Origin: Doris montereyensis
Lineage: Eukaryota; Mollusca; Gastropoda; Nudibranchia; Dorididae
Length of the DNA: 64,000 nucleotides
Direction of reading: 5' to 3'
NCBI GenBank assembly: GCA_037039925.1
Contig: JAXRKP010000461.1
Location: forward strand, 58,501-122,500
Made by a program: the position numbers and the translations under genes. This document shows, one piece after another, positions 10,758 through 23,489 of this stretch (its first letter is position 1; each line of letters starts with the position of its first letter). A model generated the notes under the pieces. The model saw only the letters and a program-made list of their open reading frames with translations, was not told where the DNA came from and made no database searches.

Positions 10758-12826
10758 GGACGTTTGTGAAAAACTATGGATGTGTTTACAGCCATTTGTA
10801 ATGCCAAATTTGGACCAAAATGACTGGCTGAATATTGCTACCGAATAGTATTACAAGACACAGTTCCCTGACTGCATCGGTTCTGTTGACAGCAAATGTG
10901 TCAGAATTTGTCAACCAACTCAAAGCAAAATACTCAACATTGGACATATAATTTTCATACTTCACAGATACAAAGGGTATCATGCTGTGATTGAGATGGA
11001 ATAGTTTTTTTGTCGCTCGAAATTTTTGGTTGCCTTGGTAACAGCGGCCAAATTGGAAGTGAACGAGGGAGCGCATATGTTTTATCTTTCAGCTAAGGTA
11101 GACTTTGTTGTCTTCCCAGAATGGTTCCCATCTTGGCTGATGCAGATGTTGTCATTGCTTTCCTTGTTAATACTTTGGGTTTTGATCCTTCGTCCGACAG
11201 TATTGCTCCCAGATATTTAAACTGTGCACAGTTTCAAGTTTCTCTCCGTTGGCGATGATGTCAGTATGGCTTCCAGTGTCACTGTTGGTCATCAGTTTTG
11301 TCTTGCTTGCACTGATTTCCATGCTGTATGCTGCGGAAGATGTATCTAGTCTTCTGACCAGATTATTCAGTTCTTGCTCTGTGCCTGCCAGTCCGTTAAT
11401 GTCATCTGCGAAGAAGCGCAGGTTTGTGATTGTTCTTCCACCAAGGCTCACTGTTCCTTGGTGGTCGTTGAGTGCGTCTGTCATAAAAATTTTTTTAGGA
11501 AGGCATTGAAAAGGGTCGGAGAGAGCAAGCACCCTTGTCTCACTCCAACAGTGGTTCTGAACCAGTTTCCAACCTCCCCGTTTAGATATACTGCACTGCT
11601 GGCCTTGTTAAAGAGGTCTGCGTGATACGGATAATGTTGGCAGTGATGTCGTTGTGGTTCATTGTCACCCAGAGTGCAGCATGCCACACCCCACCGAAAG
11701 CTTTCTTGAAGTCTATGAATACATGGTAGAGCTCTGGTGGGTGTTGAAGGTATCGTTCGCACAAAATTCTGAAGTTAAATACCTGCTCAGTTGTACTGCG
11801 CCCTGCTGTAAATTATACCTGTTGGTCGCTTCTGATTCCTTCTGCATGCGGCCGTAGTTTGCTTGGTTCGATCCATGTCTAAGTATGCTCCTGAGCATAA
11901 CTCCCTCATTTGGTTCATCGACATAACTCCCTCATTTGGTTCATCGACTGCTTGAGCAGCCAGATCAAGTCCTGAAGAGGTTGGTTTTGATGTCACTGGC
12001 AAGATGTATTCGGAGATAGCCTGTGGGTTGGCAGGATATATCCCGGTTGAGGAAAAGGCTTTCCTTAAAAGCCCTTTGTCCTGCATTACAACAGACCACG
12101 CCTTTGATTTTGAAAAACAAAGGGAAACGACCTCTTATCAATCGCTTTGGAGGGATTCTCGTGTAGAAAATTGGCACACGCATTGTTGTACGCCACCTGT
12201 GGATTTACAATATATCATGTAAACATCATGTCACAAAACACAGAATACCAGTACATTCAATTTAAAGCCTAAACCAATATTCCCGTTTTGCACTTCACAG
12301 GGGTTGGTGTGGGATTATCTTACCAAAACAATTATAAAAAATAAATATATAGTATTCTATTGTATACAGCGCATGTCCACAATCGGAATGATGATGAGTT
12401 TTACAATAGTATATGTACTAGCGCCTATCAGTCTGCGTATCTCGTCCTTTGTGTTACGTCTAAGCTGTGGTCAAGAGAATTTCAAGTGCAAAGCGCTGAG
12501 AGGGTGAACTTTGGGATAAAAAGATTCATGAATACAATCTTTTTTTACACCATGTGATACCTGTTTGACGGTGTTAAGTGTGTGTTGAGAACACCACAAT
12601 ATGCTTGTTAACCTGACTTAAATGGGAAAAGCAATAGATCAGTATTACTAACCTTATAGCACATACACATATGAGCTAAAAACATGACATCAATAATCTT
12701 GAGTGAATTTCAGTTTGTAATTATGTGCTATTCATTTCGTTTCAGATACTTGGCAACTGGATCCACCATGGTGTCTCTCCATTATGAATATCTCCTTAGC
12801 ATTGAAACAATTTGTGGAATTGTTAA
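10758..12826. repeat. Array unit C
   Basis: 2069-bp copy. A 3-bp insertion in the FADD region (near 11409) adds a Phe, giving FFADD. Carries the derived doubling near 11900-11948 and the GTTGCCTTGGTAAC variant at 11029-11042. Confidence 0.9.
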
Positions 12827-14889
12827 GGACGTTTGTGAAAAACTATGGATGTGTTTACAGCCATTTGTAATGCCAAATTTGGACCAAAATGACTGGCTGA
12901 ATATTGCTACCGAATAGTATTACAAGACACAGTTCCCTGACTGCATCGGTTCTGTTGACAGCAAACATGTCAAAATTTGTCACCCAACTCAAAGCAAAAT
13001 ACTCAACATTGGACATATAATTTTCATACTTCACAGATACAAAGGGTATCATGCTGTGATTGAGATGGAATAGTTTTTTTGTCGCTCGAAATTTTTGGTT
13101 GCCTTGGTAACAGCGGCCAAATTGGAAGTGAACGAGGGAGCACATATGTTTTATCTTTGAGCTAAGGTAGATTTTGTTGTCTTCCCAGAATGGTTCCCAT
13201 CTTGGCTGATGCAGATGTTGTCATTGCTTTCCTTGTTAATACTTTGGGTTTTGATCCTTCGTCCGACAGTATTGCTCCCAGATATTTAAACTGTGCACAG
13301 TTTCAAGTTTCTCTCCGTTGGCGATGATGTCAGTATGGCTTCCAGTGTCACTGTTGGTCATCAGTTTTGTCTTGCTTGCACTGATTTCCATGCCGTATGC
13401 TGCGGAAGATGTATCTAGTCTTCTGACCAGATTATTCAGTTCTTGCTCTGTGCCTGCCAGTCCGTTAATGTCATCTGCGAAGCGCAGGTTTGTGATTGTT
13501 CTTCCACCAAGGCTCACTGTTCCTTGGTGGTCGTTGAGTGCGTCTGTCATAATTATTTTTTTAGGAAGGCATTGAAAAGGGTCGGAGAGAGCAAGCACCC
13601 TTGTCTCACTCCAACAGTGGTTCTGAACCAGTCTCCAACCTCCCGTTTAGATACACTGCACTGCTGGCCTTGTTAAAGAGGTTCTGCGTGATACGGATAA
13701 TGTTGGCAGTGATGTCGTTGTGGTTCATTGTCACCCAGAGTGCAGCATGCCACACCCCACCGAAAGCTTTCTTGAAGTCTATGAATACATGGTAGAGCTC
13801 TGTGGGTGTTGAAGGTATCGTCGCACAAAATTCTGAAGTTAAATACCTGCTCAGTTGTACTGCGCCCTGCTGTAAATTATACCTGTTGGTCGCTTCTGAT
13901 TCCTTCTGCATGCGGCCGTAGTTTGCTTGGTTCGATCCATGTCTAAGTATGCTCCTGAGCATAACTCCTCATTTGGTTCATCGACATAACTCCCTCATTT
14001 GGTTCATCGACTGCTTGAGCAGCCAGATCAAGTCCTGAAGAGGTTGGTTTTGATGTCACTGACAAGATGTATTCGGAGATAGCCTGTGGGTTGGCAGGAT
14101 ATATCCCTGTTGAGGAAAAGGCTTTCCTTAAAAGCCCTTTGTCCTGCATTACAACAGACCACGCCTTGATTTTGAAAAAACAAAGGGAAACGACCTCTTA
14201 TCAATCGCTTTGAGGATTCTCGTGTAGAAAATTGGCACACGCATTGTTGTACGCCACCTGTGGATTTACAATATATCATGTAAACATGATGTCACAAAAC
14301 ACAGAATACCAGTACATTCAATTTAAAGCCTAAACCAATATTCCCGTTTTTGCACTTCACAGGGGTTGGTGGGATTATCTTACCAAAACAATTATAAAAA
14401 ATAAATATATAGTATTCTATTGTATACAGCGCATGTCCATGATCGGAATGATGATGAGTTTTACGATAGTATATGTACTAGCGCCCTATCAGTCTGCGTA
14501 TCTCGTCCTTTGTGTTACGTCTAAGCTGTGGTCAAGAGAATTTCAATTGCAAAGCGCTGAGAGGGTGAACTTTGGGATAAAAAGATTCATGAATACAATC
14601 TTTTTTTTTACACCATGTGATACCTGTTTGACGGTGTTAAGTGTGTGTTGAGAACACCACAATATGCCTGTTAACCTGACTTAAATGGGAAAAGCAATAG
14701 ATCAGTATTACTAACCTTATAGCACATACACATATGAGCTAAAAACATGACATCAATAATCTTGAGTGAATTTCAGTTTGTAATTATGTGCTATTCATTT
14801 CGTTTCAGATACTTGGCAACTGGATGCACCATGGTGTCTCTCCATTATGAATATCTCCTTGGCATTGAAACAATTTGTGGAATTGTCAA
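12827..14889. repeat. Array unit D
   Basis: 2063-bp copy with an intact FADD box and the derived doubling near 13965-14010. GTTGCCTTGGTAAC lies at 13098-13111. Confidence 0.9.
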
Positions 14890-16960
14890 GGACGTTTGTG
14901 AAAAACTATGGATGTGTTTACAGCCATTTGTAATGCCAAATTTGGACCAAAATGACTGGCTGAATATTGCTACCGAATAGTATTACAAGACACAGTTCCC
15001 TGACTGCATCGGTTCTGTTGACAGCAAATGTGTCAGAATTTGTCAACCAACTCAAAGCAAAATACTCAACATTGGACATATAATTTTCATACTTCACAGA
15101 TACAAAGGGTATCATGCTGTGATTGAGATGGAATAGTTTTTTTGTCGCTCGAATGTTTGGTTGCCTTGGTAACAGCGGCCAAATTGGAAGTGAACGAGGG
15201 AGCGCATATGTTTTATCTTTCAGCTAAGGTAGACTTTGTTGTCTTCCCAGAATGGTTCCCATCTTGGCTGATGCAGATGTTGTCATTGCTTTCCTTGTTA
15301 ATACTTTGGGTTTTGATCCTTCGTCCGACAGTATTGCTCCCAGATATTTAAACTGTGCACAGTTTCAAGTTTTCTCTCGGTTGGCGATGATGTCAGTATG
15401 GCTTCCAGTGTCACTGTTGGTCATCAGTTTTGTCTTGCTTGCACTGATTTCCATGCCGTATGCTGCGGAAGATGTATCTAGTCTTCTGACCAGATTATTC
15501 AGTTCTTGCTCTGTGCCTGCCAGTCCGTTAATGTCATCTGCTAAGCGAGGTTTGTGATTGTTCTTCCACCAAGGCTCACTGTTCCTTGGTGGTCGTTGGA
15601 GTGCGTCTGTCATAATTATTTTTAGGGAAGGCATTGAAAAGGGTCGGAGAGAGCAAGCACCCTTGTCTCACTCCAACAGTGGTTCTGAACCAGTTTCCAA
15701 CCTCCCCGTTTAGATATACTGCACTGCTGGCCTTGTTAAAGAGGTTCTGCGTGATACGGATAATGTTGGCAGTGATGTCGTTGTGGTTCATTGTCACCCA
15801 GAGTGCAGCATGCCACACCCCACCGAAAGCTTTCTTTGAAGTCTATGAATACATGGTAGAGCTCTGGTGGGTGTTGAAGGTATCGTTCGCACAAAATTCT
15901 GAAGTTAAATACCTGCTCAGTTGTACTGCGCCCTGCTGTAAATTATACCTGTTGGTCGCTTCTGATTCCTTCTGCATGCGGCCGTAGTTTGCTTGGTTCG
16001 ATCCATGTCTAAGTATGCTCCTGAGCATAACTCCTCATTTGGTTCATCGACATAACTCCCCTCATTTGGTTCATCGACTGCTTGAGCAGCCAGATCAAGT
16101 CCTGAAGAGGTTGGTTTTGATGTCACTGGCAAGATGTATTCGGAGATAGCCTGTGGGTTGGCAGGATATATCCTGGTTGAGGAAAAGGCTTTCCTTAAAG
16201 CCCTTTGTCCTGCATTACAACAGACCACGCCTTTGATTTTGAAAAACAAAGGGAAACGACCTCTTATCAATCGCTTTGGAGGGATTCTCGTGTAGAAAAT
16301 TGGCACACGCATTGTTGTACGCCACCTGTGGATTTACAATATATCATGTAAACATCATGTCACAAAACACAGAATACCAGTACATTCAATTTAAAGCCTA
16401 AACCAATATTCCCGTTTTTGCACTTCACAGGGGTTGGTGTGGGATTATCTTACCAAAACAATTATAAAAAATAAATATATAGTATTCTATTGTATACAGC
16501 GCATGTCCATGATCGGAATGATGATGAGTTTTACGATAGTATATGTACTAGCGCCTATCAGTCTGCGTATCTCGTCCTTTGTGTTACGTCTAAGCTGTGG
16601 TCAAGAGAATTTCAATTGCAAAGCGCTGAGAGGGTGAACTTTGGGATAAAAAGATTCATGAATACAATCTTTTTTTTTTTACACCATGTGATACCTGTTT
16701 GACGGTGTTAAGTGTGTGTTGAGAACACCACAATATGCCTGTTAACCTGACTTAAATGGGAAAAGCAATAGATCAGTATTACTAACCTTATAGCACATAC
16801 ACATATGAGCTAAAAACATGACATCAATAATCTTGAGTGAATTTCAGTTTGTAATTATGTGCTATTCATTTCGTTTCAGATACTTGGCAACTGGATGCAC
16901 CATGGTGTCTCTCCATTATGAATATCTCCTTAGCATTGAAACAATTTGTGGAATTGTCAA
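14890..16960. repeat. Array unit E
   Basis: 2071-bp copy. The FADD box region is altered near 15540 (a net one-base loss). Derived doubling near 16028-16078. GTTGCCTTGGTAAC lies at 15160-15173. Confidence 0.9.
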
Positions 16961-19021
16961 GGACGTTTGTGAAAACTATGGATGTGTTTACAGCCATTTG
17001 TAATGCCAAATTTGGACCAAAATGACTGGCTGAATATTGCTACCGAATAGTATTACAAGACACAGTTCCCTGACTGCATCGGTTCTGTTGACAGCAAATG
17101 TGTCAGAATTTGTCAACCAACTCAAAGCAAAATACTCAACATTGGACATATAATTTTCATACTTCACAGATACAAAGGGTATCATGCTGTGATTGAGATG
17201 GAATAGTTTTTTTGTCGCTCGAATGTTTGGTTGCCTTGGTAACAGCGGCCAAATTGGAAGTGAACGAGGGAGCGCATATGTTTTATCTTTCAGCTAAGGT
17301 AGACTTTGTTGTCTTCCCAGAATGGTTCCCATCTTGGCTGATGCAGATGTTGTCATTGCTTTCCTTGTTAATACTTTGGGTTTTGATCCTTCGTCCGACA
17401 GTATTGCTCCCAGATATTTAAACTGTGCACAGTTTCAAGTTTCTCTCGGTTGGCGATGATGTCAGTATGGCTTCCAGTGTCACTGTTGGTCATCAGTTTT
17501 GTCTTGCTTGCACTGATTTCCATGCCGTATGCTGCGGAAGATGTATCTAGTCTTCTGACCAGATTATTCAGTTCTTGCTCTGTGCCTGCCAGTCCGTTAA
17601 TGTCATCGCAAGCGCAGGTTTGTGATTGTTCTTCCACCAAGGCTCACTGTTCCTTGGTGGTCGTTGAGTGCGCCTGTCATAATTATTTTTTAGGAAGGCA
17701 TTGAAAAGGGTCGGAGAGAGCAAGCACCCTTGTCTCACTCCAACAGTGGTTCTGAACCAGTCTCCAACCTCCCGTTTAGGATACACTGCACTGCTGGCCT
17801 TGTTAAAGAGGTTCTGCGTGATACGGATAATGTTGGCAGTGATGTCGTTGTGGTTCATTGTCACCCAGAGTGCAGCATGCCACACCCCACCGAAAGCTTT
17901 CTTGAAGTCTATGAATACATGGTAGAGCTCTGTGGGTGTTGAAGGTATCGTTCGCACAAAATTCTGAAGTTAAATACCTGCTCAGTTGTACTGCGCCCTG
18001 CTGTAAATTATACCTGTTGGTCGCTTCTGATTCCTTCTGCATGCGGTCGTAGTTTGCTTGGTTCGATCCATGTCTAAGTATGCTCCTGAGCATAACTCCT
18101 CATTTGGTTCATCGACATAACTCCCTCATTTGGTTCATCGACTGCTTGAGCAGCCAGATCAAGTCCTGAAGAGGTTGGTTTTGATGTCACTGACAAGATG
18201 TATTCGGAGATAGCCTGTGGGTTGGCAGGATATATCCCGGTTGAGGAAAAGGCTTTCCTTAAAAGCCCTTTGTCCTGCATTACAACAGACCACGCCTTTG
18301 ATTTTGAAAAAACAAAGGGAAACGACCTCTTATCAATCGCTTTGGAGGATTCTCGTGTAGAAAATTGGCACACGCATTGTTGTACGCCACCTGTGGATTT
18401 ACAATATATCATGTAAACATCATGTCACAAAACACAGAATACCAGTACATTCAATTTAAAGCCTAAACCAATATTCCCGTTTTTGCACTTCACAGGGGTT
18501 GTGTGGGATTATCTTACCAAAACAATTATAAAAAATAAATATATAGTATTCTATTGTATACAGCGCATGTCCATGATCGGAATGATGATGAGTTTTACGA
18601 TAGTATATGTACTAGCGCCTATCAGTCTGCGTATCTCGTCCTTTGTGTTACGTCTAAGCTGTGATCAAGAGAATTTCAATTGCAAAGCGCTGAGAGGGTG
18701 AACTTTGGGATAAAAAGATTCATGAATACAATCTTTTTTTTACACCATGTGATACCTGTTTGACGGTGTTAAGTGTGTGTTGAGAACACCACAATATGCC
18801 TGTTAACCTGACTTAAATGGGAAAAGCAATAGATCAGTATTACTAACCTTATAGCACATACACATGTGAGCTAAAAACATGACATCAATAATCTTGAGTG
18901 AATTTCAGTTTGTAATTATGTGCTATTCATTTCGTTTCAGATACTTGGCAACTGGATGCACCATGGTGTCTCTCCATTATGAATATCTCCTTAGCATTGA
19001 AACAATTTGTGGAATTGTCAA
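16961..19021. repeat. Array unit F
   Basis: 2061-bp copy. The FADD region has lost two bases near 17606. Derived doubling near 18090-18140. GTTGCCTTGGTAAC lies at 17230-17243. Confidence 0.9.
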
Positions 19022-21076
19022 GGACGTTTGTGAAAAACTATGGATGTGTTTACAGCCATTTGTAATGCCAAATTTGGACCAAAATGACTGGCTGAATATT
19101 GCTACTGAATAGTATTACAAGACACAGTTCCCTGACTGCATCGGTTCTGTTGACAGCAAATGTGTCAGAATTTGTCAACCAACTCAAAGCAAAATACTCA
19201 ACATTGGACATATAATTTTCATACTTCACAGATACAAAGGGTATCATGCTGTGATTGAGATGGAATAGTTTTTTTGTCGTCGAAATTTTTGGTTGCCTTG
19301 GTAACAGCGGCCAAATTGGAAGTGAACGAGGGAGCGCATATGTTTTATCTTTCAGCTAAGGTAGACTTTGTTGTCTTCCCAGAATGGTTCCCATCTTGGC
19401 TGATGCAGATGTTGTCATTGCTTTCCTTGTTAATACTTTGGGTTTTGATCCTTCGTCCGACAGTATTGCTCCTAGATATTTAAACTGTGCACAGTTTCAA
19501 GTTTCTCTCGGTTGGCGATGATGTCAGTATGGCTTCCAGTGTCACTGTTGGTCATCAGTTTTGTCTTGCTTGCACTGATTTCCATGCCGTATGCTGCGGA
19601 AGATGTATCTAGTCTTCTGACCAGATTATTCAGTTCTTGCTCTGTGCCTGCCAGTCCGTTAATGTCATCTGCGAAGCGCAGGTTTGTGATTGTTCTTCCA
19701 CCAAGGCTCACTGTTCCTTGGTGGTCGTTGAGTGCGTCTGTCATAATTATTTTTTTAGGAAGGCATTGAAAAGGGTCGGAGAGAGCAAGCACCCTTGTCT
19801 CACTCCAACAGTGGTTCTGAACCAGTCTCCAACCTCCCCGTTTAGATATACTGCACTGCTGGCCTTGTTAAAGAGGTTCTGCGTGATACGGATAATGTTG
19901 GCAGTGATGTCGTTGTGGTTCATTGTCACCCAGAGTGCAGCATGCCACACCCCACCGAAAGCTTTCTTGAAGTCTATGAATACATGGTAGAGCTCTGGTG
20001 GGTGTTGAAGGTATCGTTCGCACAAAATTCTGAAGTTAAATACCTGCTCAGCTGTACTGCGCCCTGCTGTAAATTATACCTGTTGGTCGCTTCTGATTCC
20101 TTCTGCATGCGGCCGTAGTTTGCTTGGTCTGATCCATGTCTAAGTATGCTCCTGAGCATAGCTCCATGGTGGAATCTTCCTCATTTGGTTCATCGACTGC
20201 TTGAGCAGCCAGATCAAGTCCTGAAGAGGTTGGTTTTGATGTCACTGGCAAGATGTATTCGGAGATAGCTGTGGGTTGGCAGGATATATCCTGGTTGAGG
20301 AAAAGGCTTTCCTTAAAAGCCCTTTGTCCTGCATTACAACAGACCACGCCTTTGATTTTGAAAAAACAAAGGGAAACGACTCTTATCAATCGCTTTGGAG
20401 GGATTCTCGTGTAGAAAATTGGCACACGCATTGTTGTACGCCACCTGTGGATTTACAATATATCATGTAAACATCATTTCACAAAACACAGAATACCAGT
20501 ACATTCAATTTAAAGCCTAAACCAATATTCCCGTTTTTGCACTTCACAGGGGTTGGTGTGGGATAATCTTACCAAAACAATTATAAAAAATAAATATATA
20601 GCATTCTATTGTATACAGCGCATGTCCACAATCGGAATGATGATGAGTTTTACGATGGTATATGTACTAGCGCCTATCAGGCTGCGTATCTCTGTCCTTT
20701 GTGGTACGTCTAAGCTGTGGTCAAGAGAATTTCAATTGCAAAGCGCTGAGAGGGTGAACTTTGGGATAAAAAGATTCATGAATACAATCTTTTTTTTTAC
20801 ACCATGTGATACCTGTTTGACGGTGTTATGTGTGTTGAGAACACCACAATATGCCTGTTAACCTGACTTAAATGGGAAAAGCAATAGATCAGTATTACTA
20901 ACCTTATAGCACATACACATATGAGCTAAAAACATGACATCAATAATCTTGAGTGAATTTCAGTTTGTAATTATGTGCTATTCATTTCGTTTCAGATACT
21001 TGGCAACTGGATGCACCATGGTGTCTCTCCATTATGAATATCTCCTTAGCATTGAAACAATTTGTGGAATTGTTAA
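19022..21076. repeat. Array unit G
   Basis: 2055-bp copy. The FADD box is intact, and the RT is open from about 19747 to 20025 in one frame. It retains the undoubled ancestral CCATGGTGGAATC form near 20163, unlike units B-F. Confidence 0.9.
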
Positions 21077-22520
21077 GGACGTTTATGAAAAACTATGGAC
21101 GTGTTTACAGCCATTTGTAATGCCAAATTTGGACCAAAATGACTGGCTGAATATTGCTACCGAATAGTATTACAAGACACAGTTCCTTAACTGCATCGGT
21201 TCTGTTGACAGCAAACATGTCAAATTTGTCAACCAACTCAAAGCAAAATACTCAACATTGGACATATAATTTTCATACTTCACAGATACAAAGGGTATCA
21301 TGCTGTGATTGAGATGGAATAGTTTTTTTGTCGCCGAAATTTTTGGTTGCCATGGTAACAGCGGCCATATTGGAAGTGAACGAGGGAGCGCATACGTTTT
21401 ATCTTTGAGCTAAGGTAGACTTTGTTGTCTTTCCAGAATGGTTCCCATCTTGGCTGATGCAGATGTTGTCATTGCTTTCCTTGTTAATACTTTGGGTTTT
21501 GATCCTTCGTCCGACAGTATTGCTCCCAGATATTTAAACTGCACAGTTTCAAGTTTCTCTTCTCCGTTGGCGATGATGTCAGTATGGCTTCCAGTGTCAC
21601 TGTTGGTCATCAGTTTTGTCTTGCTTGCACTGATTTCCATGCCGTATGCTGCGGAAGATGTATCTAGTCTTCTGACCAGATTATTCAGTTCTTGCTCTGT
21701 GCCTGCCAGTCCGTTAATGTCATCTGCGGCGCAGGTTTGTGATTGTTCTTCCACCAAGGCTCACTGTTCCTTGGTGGTCGTTGAGTGCGTCTGTCATAAT
21801 TTTTTTTTGAGGAAGGCATTGAAAAGGGTCGGAGAGAGCAAGCACCCTTGTCTCACTCCAACAGTGGTTCTGAACCAGTTTCCAACCTCCCCGCTTAGAT
21901 ACACTGCACTGCTGGCCTTGTTAAAGAGGTTCTGCGTGATACGGATAATGTTGGCAGTGATGTCGTTGTGGTTCATTGTCACCCAGAGTGCAGCATGCCA
22001 CACCCCACCGAAAGCTTTCTTTGAAGTCTATGAATACATGGTAGAGCTCTGGTGGGTGTTGAAGGTATCGCTCGCACAAAATTCTGAAGTTAAATACCTG
22101 CTCAGTTGTACTGCGCCCTGTTGTAAATTATACCTGTTGGTCGCTTCTGATTCCTTCTGCATGCGGCCGTAGTTTGCTTGGTTCGATCCATGTCTAAGTA
22201 TGCTCCTGAGCATAACTCCATGGTGGAATCTCCTCATTTGGTTCATCGACTGCTTGAGCAGCCAGATCAAGTTCTGAAGAGGTTGGTTTTGATGTCACTG
22301 GCAAGATGTATTCGGAGATAGCCTGTGGGTTGAGGAAAAGGCTTTCCTTAAAAGCCCTTTGTCCTGCATTACAACAGATCACACCTTTGATTTTGAAAAA
22401 CAAAGGAAGCGACCTCTTATCAATCGCTTTGGAGGGATTCTCGTAGTAGAAAATTGGCACACGCATTGTTGTACGCCACCTGTGGATTTACAATATATCA
22501 TGTAAACATCATGTCACAAA
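21077..22520. repeat. Array unit H (shortened)
   Basis: 1444-bp copy. The segment between ATGTCACAAA (ending 22520) and the next HARBI1 exon sequence is deleted by about 0.6 kb compared with the others. It has the undoubled form near 22217 and the GTTGCCATGGTAAC palindrome at 21346-21359. A 115-aa minus frame (21410-21757) keeps the best RT C-terminal part, with FKYLGAILSDEG. Confidence 0.9.
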
Positions 22521-23140
22521 GGACGTGTTTACAGCCATTTGTAATGCCAAATTTGGACCAAAATGACGGGCTGAATATTGCTACCGAATAGTATAGCAAG
22601 ACACAGTTCCTTAACTGCATCGGTTCTGTTGACAGCAAACATGTCAGGATTTGTCAACCAACTCAAAGCGGATTCTTATTTTACAATTACAAAAGCTTCT
22701 TTTCATTTGTTCTTTTAGGGATCATGAATGCCAACTATTGTTTCATATCAGTTGAAATTGGATCGTATGACAGCTGTAGTGATTCCACAGCCTTTCAAAC
22801 ACTCAGCATTCAGTCAAATGTTGGTAAATGGGCTACTGAATTCGTTCTAGTTGGTGACAAAGCTTTTGCCCTCTCTGACCATTTGTTGCGCCCCATGCCC
22901 TAGCAGGGAATTGACACAAACGAAGAAAATTTTCAACTTCAGACTAACTCGTGCCCGGCATATGGTCGAGTGTGCATTTGGAATTCTGGCAAATAAATGG
23001 AGGATTTTGCATCGCCCCTAAACGTGAATCCTGATTTCTGTGACAGCATCATCAAAACATATTGTGTTTTGCATAATTATGTGCGACAGAGGTGGAATCA
23101 CATTTGATGATGCAATTTAGGAATGCCCTTTGCAAAATAA
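22521..23140 (+). pseudogene. HARBI1-type transposase, 3' half in the right flank of the array
   Basis: The array runs directly into the continuing transposase: CIGSVDSKHVRICQPTQSG, then FYNYKSFFSFVLLGIMNANY, VGDKAFALSDHLLRPMP (second catalytic Asp at 22856-22858), IFNFRLTRARHMVECAFGIL (catalytic Glu at 22968-22970) and KTYCVLHNYVRQR. This is the DDE_Tnp_4 domain of Harbinger transposases. Frame changes occur near 22600, 22905 and 23018, with a stop at 22900-22902. It supplies exactly the part missing from the array units, so the array probably grew from a Harbinger interrupted after the TQS codons. Confidence 0.8.
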
Positions 23141-23489
23141 TAGTCCAAGCAATGTTCGCACACGCACATCAGCAATATCGAACAGAGATTACTTTTATTA
23201 ATATTTTATTTCTCCACAAGGTTCTGTACCCTGGCAGTACGACAGGATCTAAAGAGTTTCGTTGCTTGATGAATTAGATCATTTCAAAGAGCTCGTTTTT
23301 AGGTTATAATTTTATGGACGAGCTAATTGCAATGTAGAGCTCATACCATATCGCAGCTCGTAATAAAAGTGACCCATTTGTTTTCTTCTGCATCTATCTC
23401 GCCTAGGCTAGCCGTAGTACAGATTATAACCTGTGGATTGTAGCTTCTGGAATACACTGCACTCATTATTTTGTGTAGTAAGTACAATT

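Larger units (their letters stand above)
3778..22668. repeat. Tandem array of ~2.06-kb composite transposon units
   Basis: The landmark GGACGTTTGTGAAAAACTA recurs at 3778, 8689, 10758, 12827, 14890, 16961, 19022 and 21077. Successive full spacings are 2069, 2069, 2063, 2071, 2061 and 2055 bp. The first interval (4911) holds a 2.9-kb insertion, and the last unit is shortened by about 0.6 kb before a partial ninth start at 22521. By eye the copies are almost identical apart from small indels. Each unit carries, in plus order, a HARBI1 exon fragment, a LINE RT fragment (-), a pogo-like fragment (-) and about 500 bp of AT-rich sequence ending with the acceptor of the next HARBI1 exon. Confidence 0.95.

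Noticed and set aside
21438..22172. Plus-strand 244-codon frame with hydrophobic VSLLVISFVLLALISM, seen also in other units
   Set aside because: It is the exact antisense of the LINE RT fragment (FADD...ISASKTKLMTNS), so it is a shadow and not a membrane protein.
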